Assembly (NCBI GenBank): GCA_033964015.1
Contig: CM066913.1
Coordinates: forward strand, 3,784,169-3,848,168
Origin: Scolanthus callimorphus
Taxonomy: Eukaryota; Cnidaria; Anthozoa; Actiniaria; Edwardsiidae
DNA length: 64,000 nucleotides
Direction of reading: 5' to 3'
Every line of letters begins with the position of its first letter. The stretch's first letter is position 1. Position numbers and translations under genes: made by a program. A model generated the notes under the pieces. It was not told the origin of the DNA and ran no database searches. It worked only from the letters and a program-made list of their open reading frames with translations. Shown piece after piece: positions 34,928 through 47,097 of this stretch.

Positions 34928-37900
34928 ATGGGGACATCCGCCGCCATTCGACATCTAGCCGGTTTAGCTATGATGAGCGCACGAGTTTTTTGCCGCGTTA
35001 TGCTGCCTAGTGCAGCTGTAAGACGCATTAGATCTTTCCATGTGGGCCGTGTAAGCCCAGGGGCAGTTCATGCCATCATAATGGGTCCGCCTGGCTCCGG
35101 TAAGGGCACTGTCTCAGGTAGAATCGTACGAGATTTCGGGATGGAACATGTCTCCAGCGGCGACTTGCTAAGAACGCACGTACAGAATCACACGGATATC
35201 GGAGAAGAAGCGCAACAATACATCTTGAAGGGCGAGCTAGTTCCTGACGAGTTGATGGTGGACCTTATACTGGAGGAACTTAAAAACAGGACGAGTAACT
35301 GGTTACTGGACGGTAAGTGTTCAGACCCTGACGGAATGCATTGTGTGCCAAACAAACAGTCAAATTAGTGTCATATTTCGAGTCTCACCAATGCTGCAAA
35401 CTGCAAGAGTTCTAAGTAACCTTAATTAAGTACCTTCTTCTCTCTTCTTCCATATGGGCCCATCTCCTTCAGGTTCGAAGATTCTTATGGGCTTTGTGTG
35501 TGCTGTGTAGGTGCGATAAATTAAAAGTTCAAAGTGCAGGTGGTTTAAAAAGAAAATCAAATGTTCCTGGTCAGCGGCTGGCAAGCTGACCCCACAGCCT
35601 GTCCTTGAAGGACGCAAGGCTGGGAGCCAGCACCACATGGTCCGGAAGCCCATTCCATCCCCTGATGGTATTGGGGACGAAGGAGAACTGGTGGTAATTA
35701 GTCCTCGAGAAGGGTACCTCGTAGCTGACACTATTTGTATGTCTTGAGGCCCTTCCCGGATGTAGCTCAATTCCCATGCTAACTTGAGAGTTATGCATTT
35801 TGTACATCATTGATAGTCTTTGGACCTCTCTCCTTGTCTGTAGTGAGCTCCAGTTTAGTTCCGAAAGCATTTCGGTCACACTCGACGTATTATGGTACCG
35901 ATTGAGAACGAATCTTGCCGCTCGACGTTGGACCATCTCTATCTTGTCGATGTTGACCTGGGTAAACGGGTCCCAAACGGAGCAGGCATATTCCAGTGAT
36001 GGTCGTACGACTGCCATATATGCTTGGGTCTTTAGGGACGTCGAGCCTACCCTCAAGTTTCTTCTCAGGAAACCAAGCGTCCTATTTGCTTTACTCGTGA
36101 TGTTATTTATATGTTGGTTCCAGCTTAGGTCTTTAGTTAGAGTCACCCCGAGGTATTTGGCTGAATCCGCTGATGCAAGTACCTTGCCATGGAGAATGTA
36201 GTCGTGAATAATCATGTCCCTCTTACGGCCAACTCTTAGCACCTCGCACTTGCCTGGATGGAATTCCATTTTCCATAACTCTTCCCACTCTGCCAGTTTG
36301 TCAAGATCTTCCTGCAGGACTCTAGAATCACTGTCGGAATTTATTGTGAGATATACAATGGTGTCATCTGCAAACAATCTAACGTTGGAAACTAGTGACT
36401 CGGGCAGGTCGTTTATGTAGAAGAGAAAGAGGGTAGGCCCGAGTACCGAGCCCTGTGGCACTCCGGAGAGGACATTTACTGTGTCTGAAGACTCCCCATC
36501 TAGGACGACCTTTTGTGTTCTATCAGTTAGGAATGATTGAATCCACCTATTTGTCCTGCCAGATATACCGTAGTATTCAAGTTTGCTGGTGAGGCGTAAG
36601 TTAGGCGTAAGTAAGTTAAGTTAATAGATTTTTTTGTGGAAGTTCTAATTTTCTAGGGAAATGGTGCATATTAAATTCCAGACATATAACTTACTTTTCT
36701 AAATTAAACTGTGACCCTGATTAGTCAAAATCCAGAAAACACAAAAAATGATACGTAGTGGTAGGTTAAAAAATTGAGAACAATGATAGTTTTATTGGTG
36801 CCTATATTGGTTGCAATTTCAAGGCCTGAGAAGTGAGACCTTGGACCTAAAGTACCTGAAGTGAAACCTCTGGTTTGGAAAACACTCATCCATGTGTCTT
36901 AGGAAACTTAAAATGGCTACACTATAACCTATTTACACTCTTAAGGTCTTTTATAGAATATAACTAAGATAGTATGCACGCTCTCATTGGTCGACAGGTG
37001 TGTTTAGATGAGAGTATATAACATGGTTGTGACAAAAACAACAAAACAAGCAAACAAACTTTGTTTTAACTCGAATTTGGGAATAGCTTGTAACAGTTGA
37101 TGTACAGCCATTAACAGCTAATTTCTCCGAGTATTATACATAGACAACACATTTTTAAGAAACCCAACTGGCCAGGAGGCAAACCAAGTCGGCTATGTAC
37201 AAAGAATGGTCGAGGAGTCAGAGCGGGCTCTCAAACTCGGGTCACCGGATTACGAGGACGACGCTCTGGCCACTCAGCCACTCTGTGACGTCACGTCAGT
37301 GACGATGTTTGCGCTGCCTTCTTTTTTCATCCTTACATTTTGACACCAAATTTATGCAAACACTTGAAGCAATTAAATTGTGAAAGCAGTGCTGTTCTCT
37401 CTTAGCTATTATTTGTCGTCCCATCCTTTAACCTAAGTTCAAAGAATTGGCTTTCTTCAACTTTTTTAATCAAACCCACGCGTGTAAATTTTCACACGAT
37501 TTAAACAAGATATTTGTGTCCACCAACATCCTCTTCCCTCCCTTTATGAAACAAATTCTTTGATTTCTGGGAACTTTTTAAAAGTATGCAGCTCGTACTA
37601 AAAGGGGAAAAACAACACAAATCAATTAAGTTAAGCGACCCAACTAAATTCTGGATTTGGAGACTTTCCGCGAATTGGTTAGCCAAAATGGAAAAGAACA
37701 ACGAAGACCAAATTAAGCTTATTGAACAAATCACAATTTATTTCATTACTTTCCTATTCAATTTTTTGAAAATGATGATCTTTCACAAGCCGAGTAGGTA
37801 AAAAATCGTTTGCTAGCAAGTTAACAAGACTAATGAAGCATAAACAAAACATACATGAAATTCTTACCGGCGATCGGCAAAGACTGAACGAAACTTTTGA

Positions 37901-40900
37901 CAAAACTTTGACTTGAGTTGCTTCAAAAATTCAACACGAGTGACAGTTCATTGACATTCGTTCATGCCATCAGCAACAATTGAAGCCCCCATATAGTATC
38001 ATTTCAGTGTGGTATTCAACGTTTTGCTTGATTTGAAGATTGAAACAAGACACACACTTTTTTGCTAGCCAGCTTTGTCGATGCGGAATTCGCCTTTCCA
38101 AAACTTGGCAAAAAGCCCCAAGTCAACACGAAGGCCGTTATTGTATGGAAAACTCCTTCGGCTTTGCCCGTATATCCCTTCTTTGACATTCACTTATGCT
38201 TCAATTACCATAAACACCATAGAAGAGGTCAATAAAGTCGTCAAATGTTTCTTAGAAAGCAGTTTTCTCTTGCCTCCCCTTCGCAAAACTTGCAGCCAAC
38301 TGAGTGCTGAGTGCTGAGCGATATAACATGCCCTCTGATTGACCCGTTCAAGCCGTTGCGCAGTAAGGAGAATTATATGTATGTTCACACAGAATGTTGA
38401 AATAAATTCATTTTAAATCTTTCTCTTCAAAAAGTGAAAGATATTTTATAAAAGCAATAGTAGGTTGGGAGATAGGTTGGGAGAATTCTCGACTAGTTAT
38501 GCAGCCATTCCACCTTCGGTCTCGTGGCTTCATAACTGTCTCAAATTCTCCCAACCTCCCCTCGTGTTTGCATCAGAGTATGTAGACATGAAAAAAGTTC
38601 TCTATTGCTTAAGCATAACATGCTTCATTGACATCAATATAATGCTTCATCCCCTTCCAAGGTTTTCCAAGAACTGTTAGCCAAGCTGAGGTGTTGTCCA
38701 AGAAACATAAAATTGATGTAGTTGTTAACATGGATGTGCCATTTGCAACAATTGTTGATCGCCTAAAGGTTAGTGAGATTTACCGAACTAATGATAACAG
38801 ACAGTTGGGGTCCTAACAACCGTATTTACCCGTGTATAATGCACACTTTTTTCTCAGTAAGATATGCAGCCAAACAATTTCATGCAAAAATGCATGTGAA
38901 AACTCCCAAACCAGGCACCACGGCTATGATTCAGACTCAGACTTCTCCTTTCACAAAGTGAGGTACGATCAAGAACGAAGGGATCATGGCTGAAATTCAG
39001 GCAGCTAGGTCCTAACCTTTGACACATAAAGCACAATAAATATGTGGGCAACCGGAGTCCTGCCTGCCTGTCCCACTAAAGTGGTGAAAATGTACTGCGG
39101 ACCCACCTGGCTGTGCCTCATGAGTCCATTTTGACCACAATGCCCCCTGACTGCAAACCCTGTGGTGTACTGGGAAACATAAAGGCTGTTGTAGAAGTGA
39201 AAATAAATATTTAAAAGGGAGGGAGGGCCGGCCTTAGTATGGCAAACATTTCTTGGGAGCTGAGAACAAAAATGCCACCAAGTACCAAAAACCTCCTGGC
39301 CCCTCCCCCTGCTAAGGGCATGGCACTATATTTTGTTATACATGATTGTCTTGAAATCTATAAGTTTTCTTTGCATTTGATAGCCCTCATATGTATTTGG
39401 TAAAAAAAGTGTATTGGTATCATACTCATTTTAATTCAAAAGAAAATACTACTATAAAGCATGATCATTTCATTTTCAGCTAAGATGGGTTCACGAAGCT
39501 AGTGGAAGAATTTACAATCTTGAGTTTAGTCCTCCAAAGATTCCGGTATGTATGTGGCCTGGTAGTAGACATGCTCCATTTGTCTAGATGTAATAGGTCT
39601 GGACTACTGTTCTAAACATTCCCACCATCCACAGTATATGAGATGTTCCTTTTATTGTAAAAGCACTTGATAGGTTGCACTTCTCATTTGCACTTTTCAG
39701 GAGCAAAACATTGTTTTAAAGCAAAAGTAGATAGCCTGGCTGTCTTGACAATAAATAAGATGTTGCACTGAGTGCATTCTCATACCCAGAGCTAGCTCCC
39801 TGGCTCATCACCTCACCGTGTAGGCTCTGGTCACAGCCACTGACGCATGCATCCCCCTGCAATATGCCCCAACCCATTCCAAAACAGCCAATCAGCAAAT
39901 ACCTCAAGCGGCTGCAACCTGTTGAGAGCCTGGGTACAAGAATGCACCGAGTAATACTTTTGAGCCTTGTGATATTTTTTTAAACAATGTTTGTAACTCA
40001 CTTACAATACTGCATGGTGATATTTGCTATAAAACTAACCTAACAGGGCAAAGATGACGTTACCGGACATCCACTTATTCAGCGAGAGGATGATAAGGTA
40101 GATTTAAAAGCGTTACTTTGTTTTATGAAATGTGATCAGCATTATAAGTGGGCTCTCTCCACCAATGTGGATGCCCCTTGTTTAAATGTGATAGGAGCAC
40201 TAGTTGGAGAGAGCCCAAAGGTCATTATGATAGCCATACACAAAAATATAACCTGGCCAAACATATAGCAAAGAAAAAGAGTGGCAAGAAGTGGAAAAAG
40301 TCCTGTGAATTTTCACAGGTTACTCTCCAGTAATGTAGCCCTCTGCGAGAAAGTGATCTGCAGGGGCCTTGCTGGCAGGCAAAGTTGTTCTAGTGATTTC
40401 TGACAATTTTTTTATTTTTGTAGGGCTCACAGGTTCAAATTCAATAATCAGCCCTTTGTAATGGGGCACAAATATGCAACGTCAGTGTTGATTCTAGAAA
40501 TTGTCTATAGGTGGGACTTACAGTGGAACTATCTGATTCTCATTTAACTGCCGACCTGTTAGCTTAGTGATAGAGGGCTTGGCTGTTTTGTGGGAGGGAG
40601 GGGGTTCAAACCCCGGCTGGACCAACACTCAGGGTCTTTTCTAAATAGTTGAGGAGAAAGTGTTTCCTTTGCTCTAATATCTGCGAATGGTTAGACCTTC
40701 ACATCTTCTCAGATAAGGATGTAAAACTGTAGGTCCCGTCCCACACATTCCCTACATTAACCTGAACCAGAGGGACGTTAAATAACCACTAGGATATAGG
40801 ACGGGCTGCAAGTCTGGAGAGTTGGTATACATTATTACATTTACATTTTACATTCATTTTCAAATAACAATAGAATCCAAGATTGAGACATTTTCCATGC

Positions 40901-41568
40901 TGCATAGAGCAAAAGGCAGACTGCCATGCAGAGCAATAAAATCTACTATGTACCTCGATGTGACCCTAGTGTTAAATTCTACCAGAGTGCCAAGTTTATG
41001 CCTGCTGCAAATAATTATATTGTTGACTTACTAAATTATATCTTTTTGAAGCCTGAGACGGTTATGGCCAGACTAAAGAAATATGAGGAACAGACCAAAC
41101 CGCTCATAGAATACTACAAGTAAGTGCTTTAGGCAAGGTGATTCTGCAAATATAATCCACTCCTCAATGTGTACTTTTTGGCACATCCATCACACCTTGT
41201 CAGTAGTGTCAAATATCCTTTTTTTCCCTTATGCCAGCTAAAAAAGTGTGCTTGTATTCTTTTTATGAAGCTTTTAAAATCTGGAGTTTGTATCTTTGCA
41301 AAGTAGTAGCAAGTTAGTGTGGTGATGGTCAATGCAAAACCTTCATTTGCCATCTTTCTTTCTATTGCAAAGAGCTGGATACACATCTAACTGTTGGTAC
41401 TTTGGCTTTAGATAGATCAATATTTAGCTAAGAAGTTAAGGTTTTTTTATTGAGAAAACATTTTTTTCCAGCTCTCAGGGCACATTGGCATCATTTTCAG
41501 GAACAGAAACAAATGTGATATGGCCAAGAGTCAAGAAATACCTAGAGGATAATTTTTTCAAAAACTAA
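34928..41568 (+). CDS. AK3: Mitochondrial adenylate kinase 3-type (GTP:AMP phosphotransferase), 6 exons
   Basis: Exons 34928-35312, 38662-38768, 39480-39545, 40047-40097, 41052-41119 and 41472-41568 join in phase to 774 nt (257 aa plus stop). Known reaction: phosphate transfer from GTP (or ITP) to AMP in the mitochondrial matrix. The first 48 residues are rich in Arg, Ser and Ala with no acid, like a mitochondrial presequence. Next come the P-loop GPPGSGKGT (53-61), the AMP-site sequence SSGDLLR (77-83), GFPRT (129-133), and a LID of AK3/AK4 type without zinc cysteines (RWVHEASGRIYN ... PLIQREDDK). The C terminus has FSGTETNVIWP. The ATG at 34928 (cccgATGG) is preferred; ATGs near 34970 would shorten the presequence. 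Human AK3 is 227 aa, so the N terminus is longer here. AK4 cannot be excluded, but the intact P-loop favours an active enzyme. Intron 1 (3.3 kb) holds an antisense LINE fragment. Confidence 0.95.
35430..36605 (-). mobile_element. 5'-truncated non-LTR retrotransposon (reverse transcriptase C-terminal part)
   Basis: An open frame of over 330 codons on the minus strand runs from about 36600 to the stop at 35571. It shows reverse-transcriptase motifs: VPQGSVLGPTLFLFYINDLP, the catalytic FADD, and the downstream LGVTLTKDLSW and RPSLEYACSVWDP stretches typical of Jockey/CR1-like LINEs. Endonuclease and N-terminal RT blocks are missing, so the copy is 5'-truncated. About 140 bp of 3' UTR follow. It lies antisense in AK3 intron 1. 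The frame has no stops, so the insertion may be fairly recent. Confidence 0.88.
36606..38661 (+). other. Remainder of AK3 intron 1
   Basis: AT-rich sequence with a tRNA-like SINE head (37140-37290, minus) and an inverted repeat near 38465-38560 (gttgggagaattctc and caaattctcccaacc). Short ORFs such as 37501-37734 are not credible. Confidence 0.5.
37140..37290 (-). mobile_element. tRNA-derived SINE-like sequence
   Basis: Read on the minus strand, gtcacagagtggctgagtgg resembles the 5' end and A box of a Leu/Ser tRNA. About 45 nt later cgagtttgagagccc resembles a degenerate B box. The acceptor stem and anticodon arm do not fold convincingly, so this is not a functional tRNA. Confidence 0.45.
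40149..40217. repeat. Small inverted repeat in AK3 intron 4
   Basis: tgggctctctccaccaa pairs with ctagttggagagagccca, giving arms of about 15 bp and a loop of about 35 bp. It is probably a very short MITE. Confidence 0.6.
40540..40830 (+). mobile_element. tRNA-derived SINE-like element
   Basis: ttagcttagtgatag fits a polymerase III A box and ggttcaaaccccgg, about 45 nt later, fits a B box. Anticodon-arm pairing is poor, so a SINE head is more likely than a tRNA gene. The body (ggtcccgtcccacacattcc) follows; the 3' limit is approximate. It lies in AK3 intron 4. Confidence 0.5.
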
Positions 41569-44500
41569 TTTAATATAAACATGATACAAGACAAGTATAG
41601 AATCTAAGTAGGCATTGCATATGCATTAGGATATATAAGTAACTCGACTTGATGACGTTATATCAAACCCCGGCACATAGAAAATGGCAACTCATAGAAC
41701 TTCTCTCCACTTTTATTTCAAGAGAGCTAGCAGTTACAATTGCCTCTCTTGATAATTAGGAATTCATAAGAGTGAATCTAGGATGATATTCTAATATTAA
41801 GTAATTTTATATTAAAATAAATATAGGTGTAGCACATTAATAATAATTATGAATGAATGAAAATAGAATTGTAAATGAAGGCTCTGGGTAAGTAATTCTC
41901 GCTGAAAATAAAAATTGCCATTGTACGGTAGTCGATGTAATTATTCAAGAATTATTCATGGTCATGATTTATAGTGGTTTGAAGACATCACCATGATGCT
42001 TACTCAATACTTCTTTTCTTTTAAATTAAAATGAGTATAAAAGCCTGTACAGGCAGTAACTAAAAAAAGGTTAGTTTTCATAATGCAATACACAGAGTAA
42101 TGTGGTTCCTATATGTAACATATTTTGTTAGTTTTGTTTGAAAATACACACACTTCCTAGCAGTACAAAAAAAAATGTTAAATGCAGTATCAAAAATTCA
42201 AGTTAGAAACATTACACTTAGTTTGCCTTTTCATTGTTGAGGGAATAGCTCAGCAATTAATATTGAATTAATTTGAAAATCTTGGCATGGTTGTGGATGT
42301 GCTAGAAGTAATTTTGTCCACTGCATAGTTTTTATGCATTATTGCCAATAATGCACTCGCTTGCTTTGTTTAACAAATGGGGCGTGCAGACTTTGGTCAG
42401 TGAATGAAAATTGTATATTAAAATATACTTAAGTAGTAGATTAAAGGATTAAATATGAGCAGGAGATCTGTATGGGCATTTACAATGTCAAGGCGTTAGC
42501 CGAGCCATTATACAGATCGGACGTGAATATTTTATCTTACTTGTGTAATGAAACAACAAGTGGAATGCAGTATTCTATTACTTTTTAGCCCTCAAACAAT
42601 TCAACACTATGAACAATTAAATTTTAATAGCTGAGCTAAATTTGCCCAATCAGATCGGACGTTATGTTTATTATCAAGCGCGCTGGTCCCATCGGGAGTA
42701 AAGTTTGTTGTGAGTTTTAGTTCTAAGCTGCGAACGGCTCGGTAAGCATTTCTCAGTTACCGCTAGCGTGTGCTATTAACAGCCATTTCAGTGAGACAGG
42801 AGAGGGACCATTCTGGAAAAAACTGACAAGAGGTAAATGATTATATCAAGCTTCAATTTAGGTCTATGTAATTTGTATTTCCTAAATACTGTAAACAGTT
42901 TGACAGTAATCATGTTTTAACCCTTTTTCAAAGGTTTGCGGCTTTCCGAAAAGCTCTAGACGCCGAGATGAAAGATGCGACCAAATATTGTGGCTCAAGC
43001 TTATAAGCAGAGACGGCGAGTATACCTATGCCAGATAACGCAGATAATGCAGTTTTCTATAATTTGTCAGCAACGTTAACTTGTGTGCAAATTTCATAGT
43101 TCATTTCATGTATTGACCGCTTGATATTTACGAGGTTATCCTGAAAATATCCAGACAGTGTTAGACATATTGTCATAGAGTAAAATGATGGGTAAATAAA
43201 ATTATATTCTATGTATGATGAAAATAAGTCCATTGTGTTTTGCATTTTAATCAGTAAATATCTGTATCAAAAGTTAATGAATACTAATTAGTTGAGCACT
43301 AGAGTCTGTATCAAAAGTTAATGCTACTGTTTAATAATTCATTAAACTCTACTTGAGTTGTATTGGGGTTTACAGTGCATCCATGTGACCCCTATTCTGA
43401 GGTTCTGATTGGGTCGCACCCTCATGAATTAGTAATGAATTTTACAACAATAATTAAACAGCTGTTCCTTGCTCTTTAACATATGAAACCACAAGTTTCA
43501 TTCATGAATTACAGAAACTCTTAAATGATATTAGATATCTTTGATATTTCTTATATTATGTAGAATGCTATTCTTTCATTTACAATGCAATCCAGAAATT
43601 CTTAAATATATTATCTGCTTTTTTCTGATTTGCATTATTCTAAAGAAATGCTATTCTTTCATTTACAATGCAATCCAGAAATTATTAAATATATTATCTG
43701 CTTTTTTCTGATTTGCATTATTCTAAAGAGTATTTACACTCTCCATATATATTAATTCATTAAGATCTGTATTTTCCGAGGTTACTTATACATAATGACA
43801 GCCGAGCAAAATTTGCAGGGCAGCTTGTTAAAGACCTTGTATACATACAACCTTTTTCAAAAAACGATTGAACAAGTGCGTTGCGGCTAAATGAATTACT
43901 TGTCTTAAGACTTGTCTAGAAAAGTGCGTGAGCTATAGGTCCAAGTGTGATACATGAGCTCTCATTCCACATAAGTGTTTTCGGGACAGGACCAAAAAAT
44001 GGTTGAGACCTTTATTTTCACTATAGCTTCCTCTTTTTTGAGCGTTCTCATTGCGTAGTTTTTCTGTTCTATAACTTCTCTTTCTGTTGCTCGAATACAA
44101 TATTTAAGTTTTGACGGGTAATATTTTCATTTTGTTAAGTTATTGCAAAAGAAACTTTATTTTTTGTTGATCAAAGTATCACCTCTCCTCACGTTTACAC
44201 CCTTTTTCTCAAAATCATATCTTTCAATTTTGCTCAAAATTTAGTTATTTCTTTTTGGTCACTAGAAGCCTAGCCTGCGAAAGCAGCCGCCACTTTGCGA
44301 GTCGCCGGAAAATGCAAATCTTACATCTATAAAGACAGAGAATCTCGAAATCATTTTGGGGTCCTTTCGTGTTTGCGAGACAAAATCGCTTTCTCTTTCT
44401 AGCTCTAGGTTCCTAAAATGATATGTGTTATCATACCGCATTTTGGATGGTATCAAATGTAATAGAGATAGAAACGAAGAAACTCAACGATTCGTTCTTA

Positions 44501-45002
44501 TTGTGCTCTCACAAATTTCAAAAATCTAGTTGGATTCTTCTTCGTGCCACATTGTATGTAATATCCCTTGTATAATGCATTTTGCCCAAACGTGATCTTG
44601 TGAATAGTAAAACGTGATCTTCATGCTCCAGAAGATCTGATAGGCACATTTTACTCAGCGACGATAACAGGAAACTTTTACAACGCTTCTAGTTTTGAAA
44701 CGACTTGGCCATTAACCAGATTAGATCGCCTTGACGTCTCAGGTTTCGTAATTGGCGATATTTTCTCATTCTACATGTTTGCCTTATTTCCTGAGTTCCT
44801 GTATTTTTTATAGCAGTTTGCAATTTTCTTTCATTAACGCCTTCTGTACTCTATGCAATTTGGGGCGAGATCCAATCTTAGTTCATTCTTGAAATTTAAC
44901 TCCACTTAGTCGGTTCCGTTTACCAATTAAAATGCTTTGTGGAAATTCCATCTTGGCGGGTATTGCGAGGAAGTTACCAGTTATTATTAGACACCAGTTA
45001 TT
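41569..45002. other. AK3 3' UTR and intergenic DNA
   Basis: An AATAAA at 41816-41821, about 250 bp after the AK3 stop, is a candidate poly(A) signal. The rest is AT-rich with no supported gene. An 83-bp unit (atgctattctttcatttaca ...) is tandemly duplicated at 43565-43733 with few differences. A short exon-like stretch near 42803-43006 is discussed under rejected items. Confidence 0.5.
43565..43733. repeat. 83-bp tandem duplication, 2 copies
   Basis: Copies start at 43565 and 43648 and differ at only a few positions (for example attcttaaat versus attattaaat), so the duplication is young. Confidence 0.85.
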
Positions 45003-45411
45003 AGAGCGGATTTCACATGACTGTCAAGACTTGTTATGTAATTGCGATTGCTTTGCGTTCTCATTGGCTACTCATTTTTCTCAGCCAATCAAATTCTGTA
45101 GTAAATACAATTGTGTAATAGGCCATGTTCGAATTACGCTCCAATGCCTACAAACAATAACCTCAAGTCGAGGCTTTCTTCTGAAATTACTGTAAATGTA
45201 TTAGAACTTGGAGAAAGCCTCGATTTGAAGCTTTTGTCTTGTGAGCATTGGAGCGTAATTCGAACCTGGGCTATTACTTAGTAATTGGTTCGGCTTGCAA
45301 TTGGCTGAGAAAAAAGCCATTTAGGAGCAAGTCGTGAGTTCTCTCGATTCTAATTGGCTAGTGACTGCTCAATTGCAATTGTTTTCACGACAGTCATGTG
45401 AAAACCACTCT
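45003..45411. mobile_element. MITE with AGAGCGGATTTCACATGACTGTC termini and a nested foldback
   Basis: agagcggatttcacatgact at the left pairs with agtcatgtgaaaaccactct at the right. Inside, tgttcgaattacgctccaat and attggagcgtaattcgaacc (about 45126-45268) form a second inverted repeat, so one element sits inside another. The phrase attagacacc occurs on both sides. Confidence 0.75.
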
Positions 45412-45554
45412 ATTAGACACCGTAATCAATTACTACTACAGGGCACGTGTCTTTTAGTCAAACGCACATACTGCTAAAGCAAACGCAAACCATTCAGTAT
45501 GGTTCAGCATGTTGATCTTGGCATGTTGAACTTGTTTGGCAGCCCTTGCAACAT

Positions 45555-45715
45555 TGCCCAGGGGGGGGGGGACTCCCATATCTTTTGGTCGGGGATGATC
45601 GTCGGGAATTTCATTTCACCCCTAAACGATACCAAAAGGGCGTGGCTCAGATATATTTTTACTCTAAAAGATACCCATCTAGAATTTCCGTCTTTGATTA
45701 AAATGCTGCCTTAAT
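45555..45715. repeat. Dispersed repeat shared with 14090-14290
   Basis: ggggatgatcgtcgggaatt, cacccctaaa and gataccaaaagggcgtggct correspond to the reverse complement of the copy at 14090-14290. A poly-G run lies at its left end. Confidence 0.6.
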
Positions 45716-45946
45716 GTTGTCTAATTAACCGTGTTGTCATCTAAGTATTCTCTCCGTTCCTTTCAAGGTTTTAAAACGTGCCTTGTGTTTTGTCGCTGTT
45801 AGAGAGTTAATAATAAAAATAATGGATTAATTAGTAGTACATCCAGTAGGTGGCTCTTCGCCTACTAATATCCTAAAAATCTCTTAGTTTCGTGTTTTCC
45901 TCACTGCAGACTATGGGTCCAGGATCTTGTTCGATGTCGATGTTCT

Positions 45947-47011
45947 TTACAGTTGAATATCATCGTTAGAATCGCATGACATCTTAGTAGCCACACTTCC
46001 ACCAGCGTTTGTCGCTTTAGAGGGCCCAACTGCACGGTTGTCGTTGCTCATATAACTACCAGTCACTTCCGAAAACCCGGTGCGCTTGAAGACCGCAATA
46101 AAGGCACGCCTGAACTGCGGATTCATGATCCCATATATGATGGGATTCACACAGCTGCTTGTATACATCATGAAAATTGTGACCGTGTAGGTCTCTCTCG
46201 GCATCCATGCACCCGCTGTCTCGGTTATACATACCCCAGAAACAGGCATCCAGCAGGTCAAGTAGCAGCAAACAACAGCGAATGCAGATTTCAGGACTTT
46301 GATCTCCGTTGCCTGGGCACTTGCGCTGATTGCAGTCCCGGGATTAGAATGTGACGCTATGTTTTGTGAACTTGCTTTGACTGCTTTATAGATCTTATAG
46401 TAACAGACGAAAATAGTGATAGTGACGCTGTTGACGAATCCACCAATGAACACGAGGACAAAGGAGATGTGGTTGAGCTCCCATATGAGACTGCAGGCGG
46501 TAAATTGTTGGTGATATCGGTACACACCCCAGCCGTATAGCGGTGGCGTGGCAAAGAATAACCCAATAAGCCACGTGAGGAGGCAGTATACTAGCACTAC
46601 CTTGCGGGAGCCGAACAGCTTCTTGTAGGAGCTGGGCTTGACGACTTTAAAGAATCGGTTTATGGCGATGACCGCCATGGTTAAAATCGACGCCGAGCCG
46701 AACGTGAACATACTAAGGCCGTGGTAGTCGCAAGCTAACTCGTTAAATATCCATCTCCCGTAGTAGAGACTCACTAGCCAGAACGGCATATGGAACGCTG
46801 CCATTGACACGTCTGTCAGAGCTAAGTTCTGGATCAACAAGTTTGTCGTGGACTTGAGACGCGGATCTTTGTTACAAACGTAGACCACTAGGAGATTACC
46901 CAAGATGGAGGCCAGTAGAATCAAACTAGAAAAGAACAGTTCTATGTAGACCTGGATGTCGTGTCGATTTAGAGGATCTTTGCTTGAGGTTTCCGAGCTG
47001 GAATTCTCCAT
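45947..47011 (-). CDS. Class A G-protein-coupled receptor, melatonin/amine-like, single exon
   Basis: This is a 354-residue plasma-membrane receptor read from the ATG at 47011; a GTG six codons upstream is not a eukaryotic start. Seven hydrophobic segments carry the class A landmarks: GN in TM1 (N39), LALTD in TM2 (D67), C94 paired with C173, NRF (118-120) in place of DRY, CWMP (253-256) in TM6 and NPIIY (289-293) in TM7. One sequon (NSS) is near the N terminus. The third intracellular loop and tail are short. The position of the opsin retinal-binding lysine, six residues before the TM7 Asn, is Tyr, so this is not an opsin. INRFFKVVKPSSYKKLF resembles melatonin-receptor-like proteins, which are expanded in cnidarians; the ligand is unknown. 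A splice acceptor (tgctttttaatag) just upstream suggests a 5' UTR exon starting near 47097. Confidence 0.93.
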   Translation of the reverse strand: MENSSSETSSKDPLNRHDIQVYIELFFSSLILLASILGNLLVVYVCNKDPRLKSTTNLLIQNLALTDVSMAAFHMPFWLVSLYYGRWIFNELACDYHGLSMFTFGSASILTMAVIAINRFFKVVKPSSYKKLFGSRKVVLVYCLLTWLIGLFFATPPLYGWGVYRYHQQFTACSLIWELNHISFVLVFIGGFVNSVTITIFVCYYKIYKAVKASSQNIASHSNPGTAISASAQATEIKVLKSAFAVVCCYLTCWMPVSGVCITETAGAWMPRETYTVTIFMMYTSSCVNPIIYGIMNPQFRRAFIAVFKRTGFSEVTGSYMSNDNRAVGPSKATNAGGSVATKMSCDSNDDIQL

Positions 47012-47097
47012 GGCTTTGCTTCGTTTCACCTCTTTCTTTTCCCTTCACAAAGGGAGGTGGTGCGTTGCTGCTTTGAAGTCGTTAATGGACATACTAC

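Noticed and set aside
40550..40630. Possible functional tRNA gene
   Set aside because: A-box and B-box-like sequences are present, but the acceptor and anticodon stems do not pair; a SINE head fits better.
42803..43006. Short exon-like pair ending in an Ala/Lys-rich 23-residue tail (FRKALDAEMKDATK)
   Set aside because: The phases can be made to match, but the first piece is only about 33 bp and no further exons were identified; it may be a fragment of a transposon-type recombinase protein.
45947..47011. Opsin interpretation of the minus-strand GPCR
   Set aside because: The TM7 position of the retinal Schiff-base lysine is Tyr.
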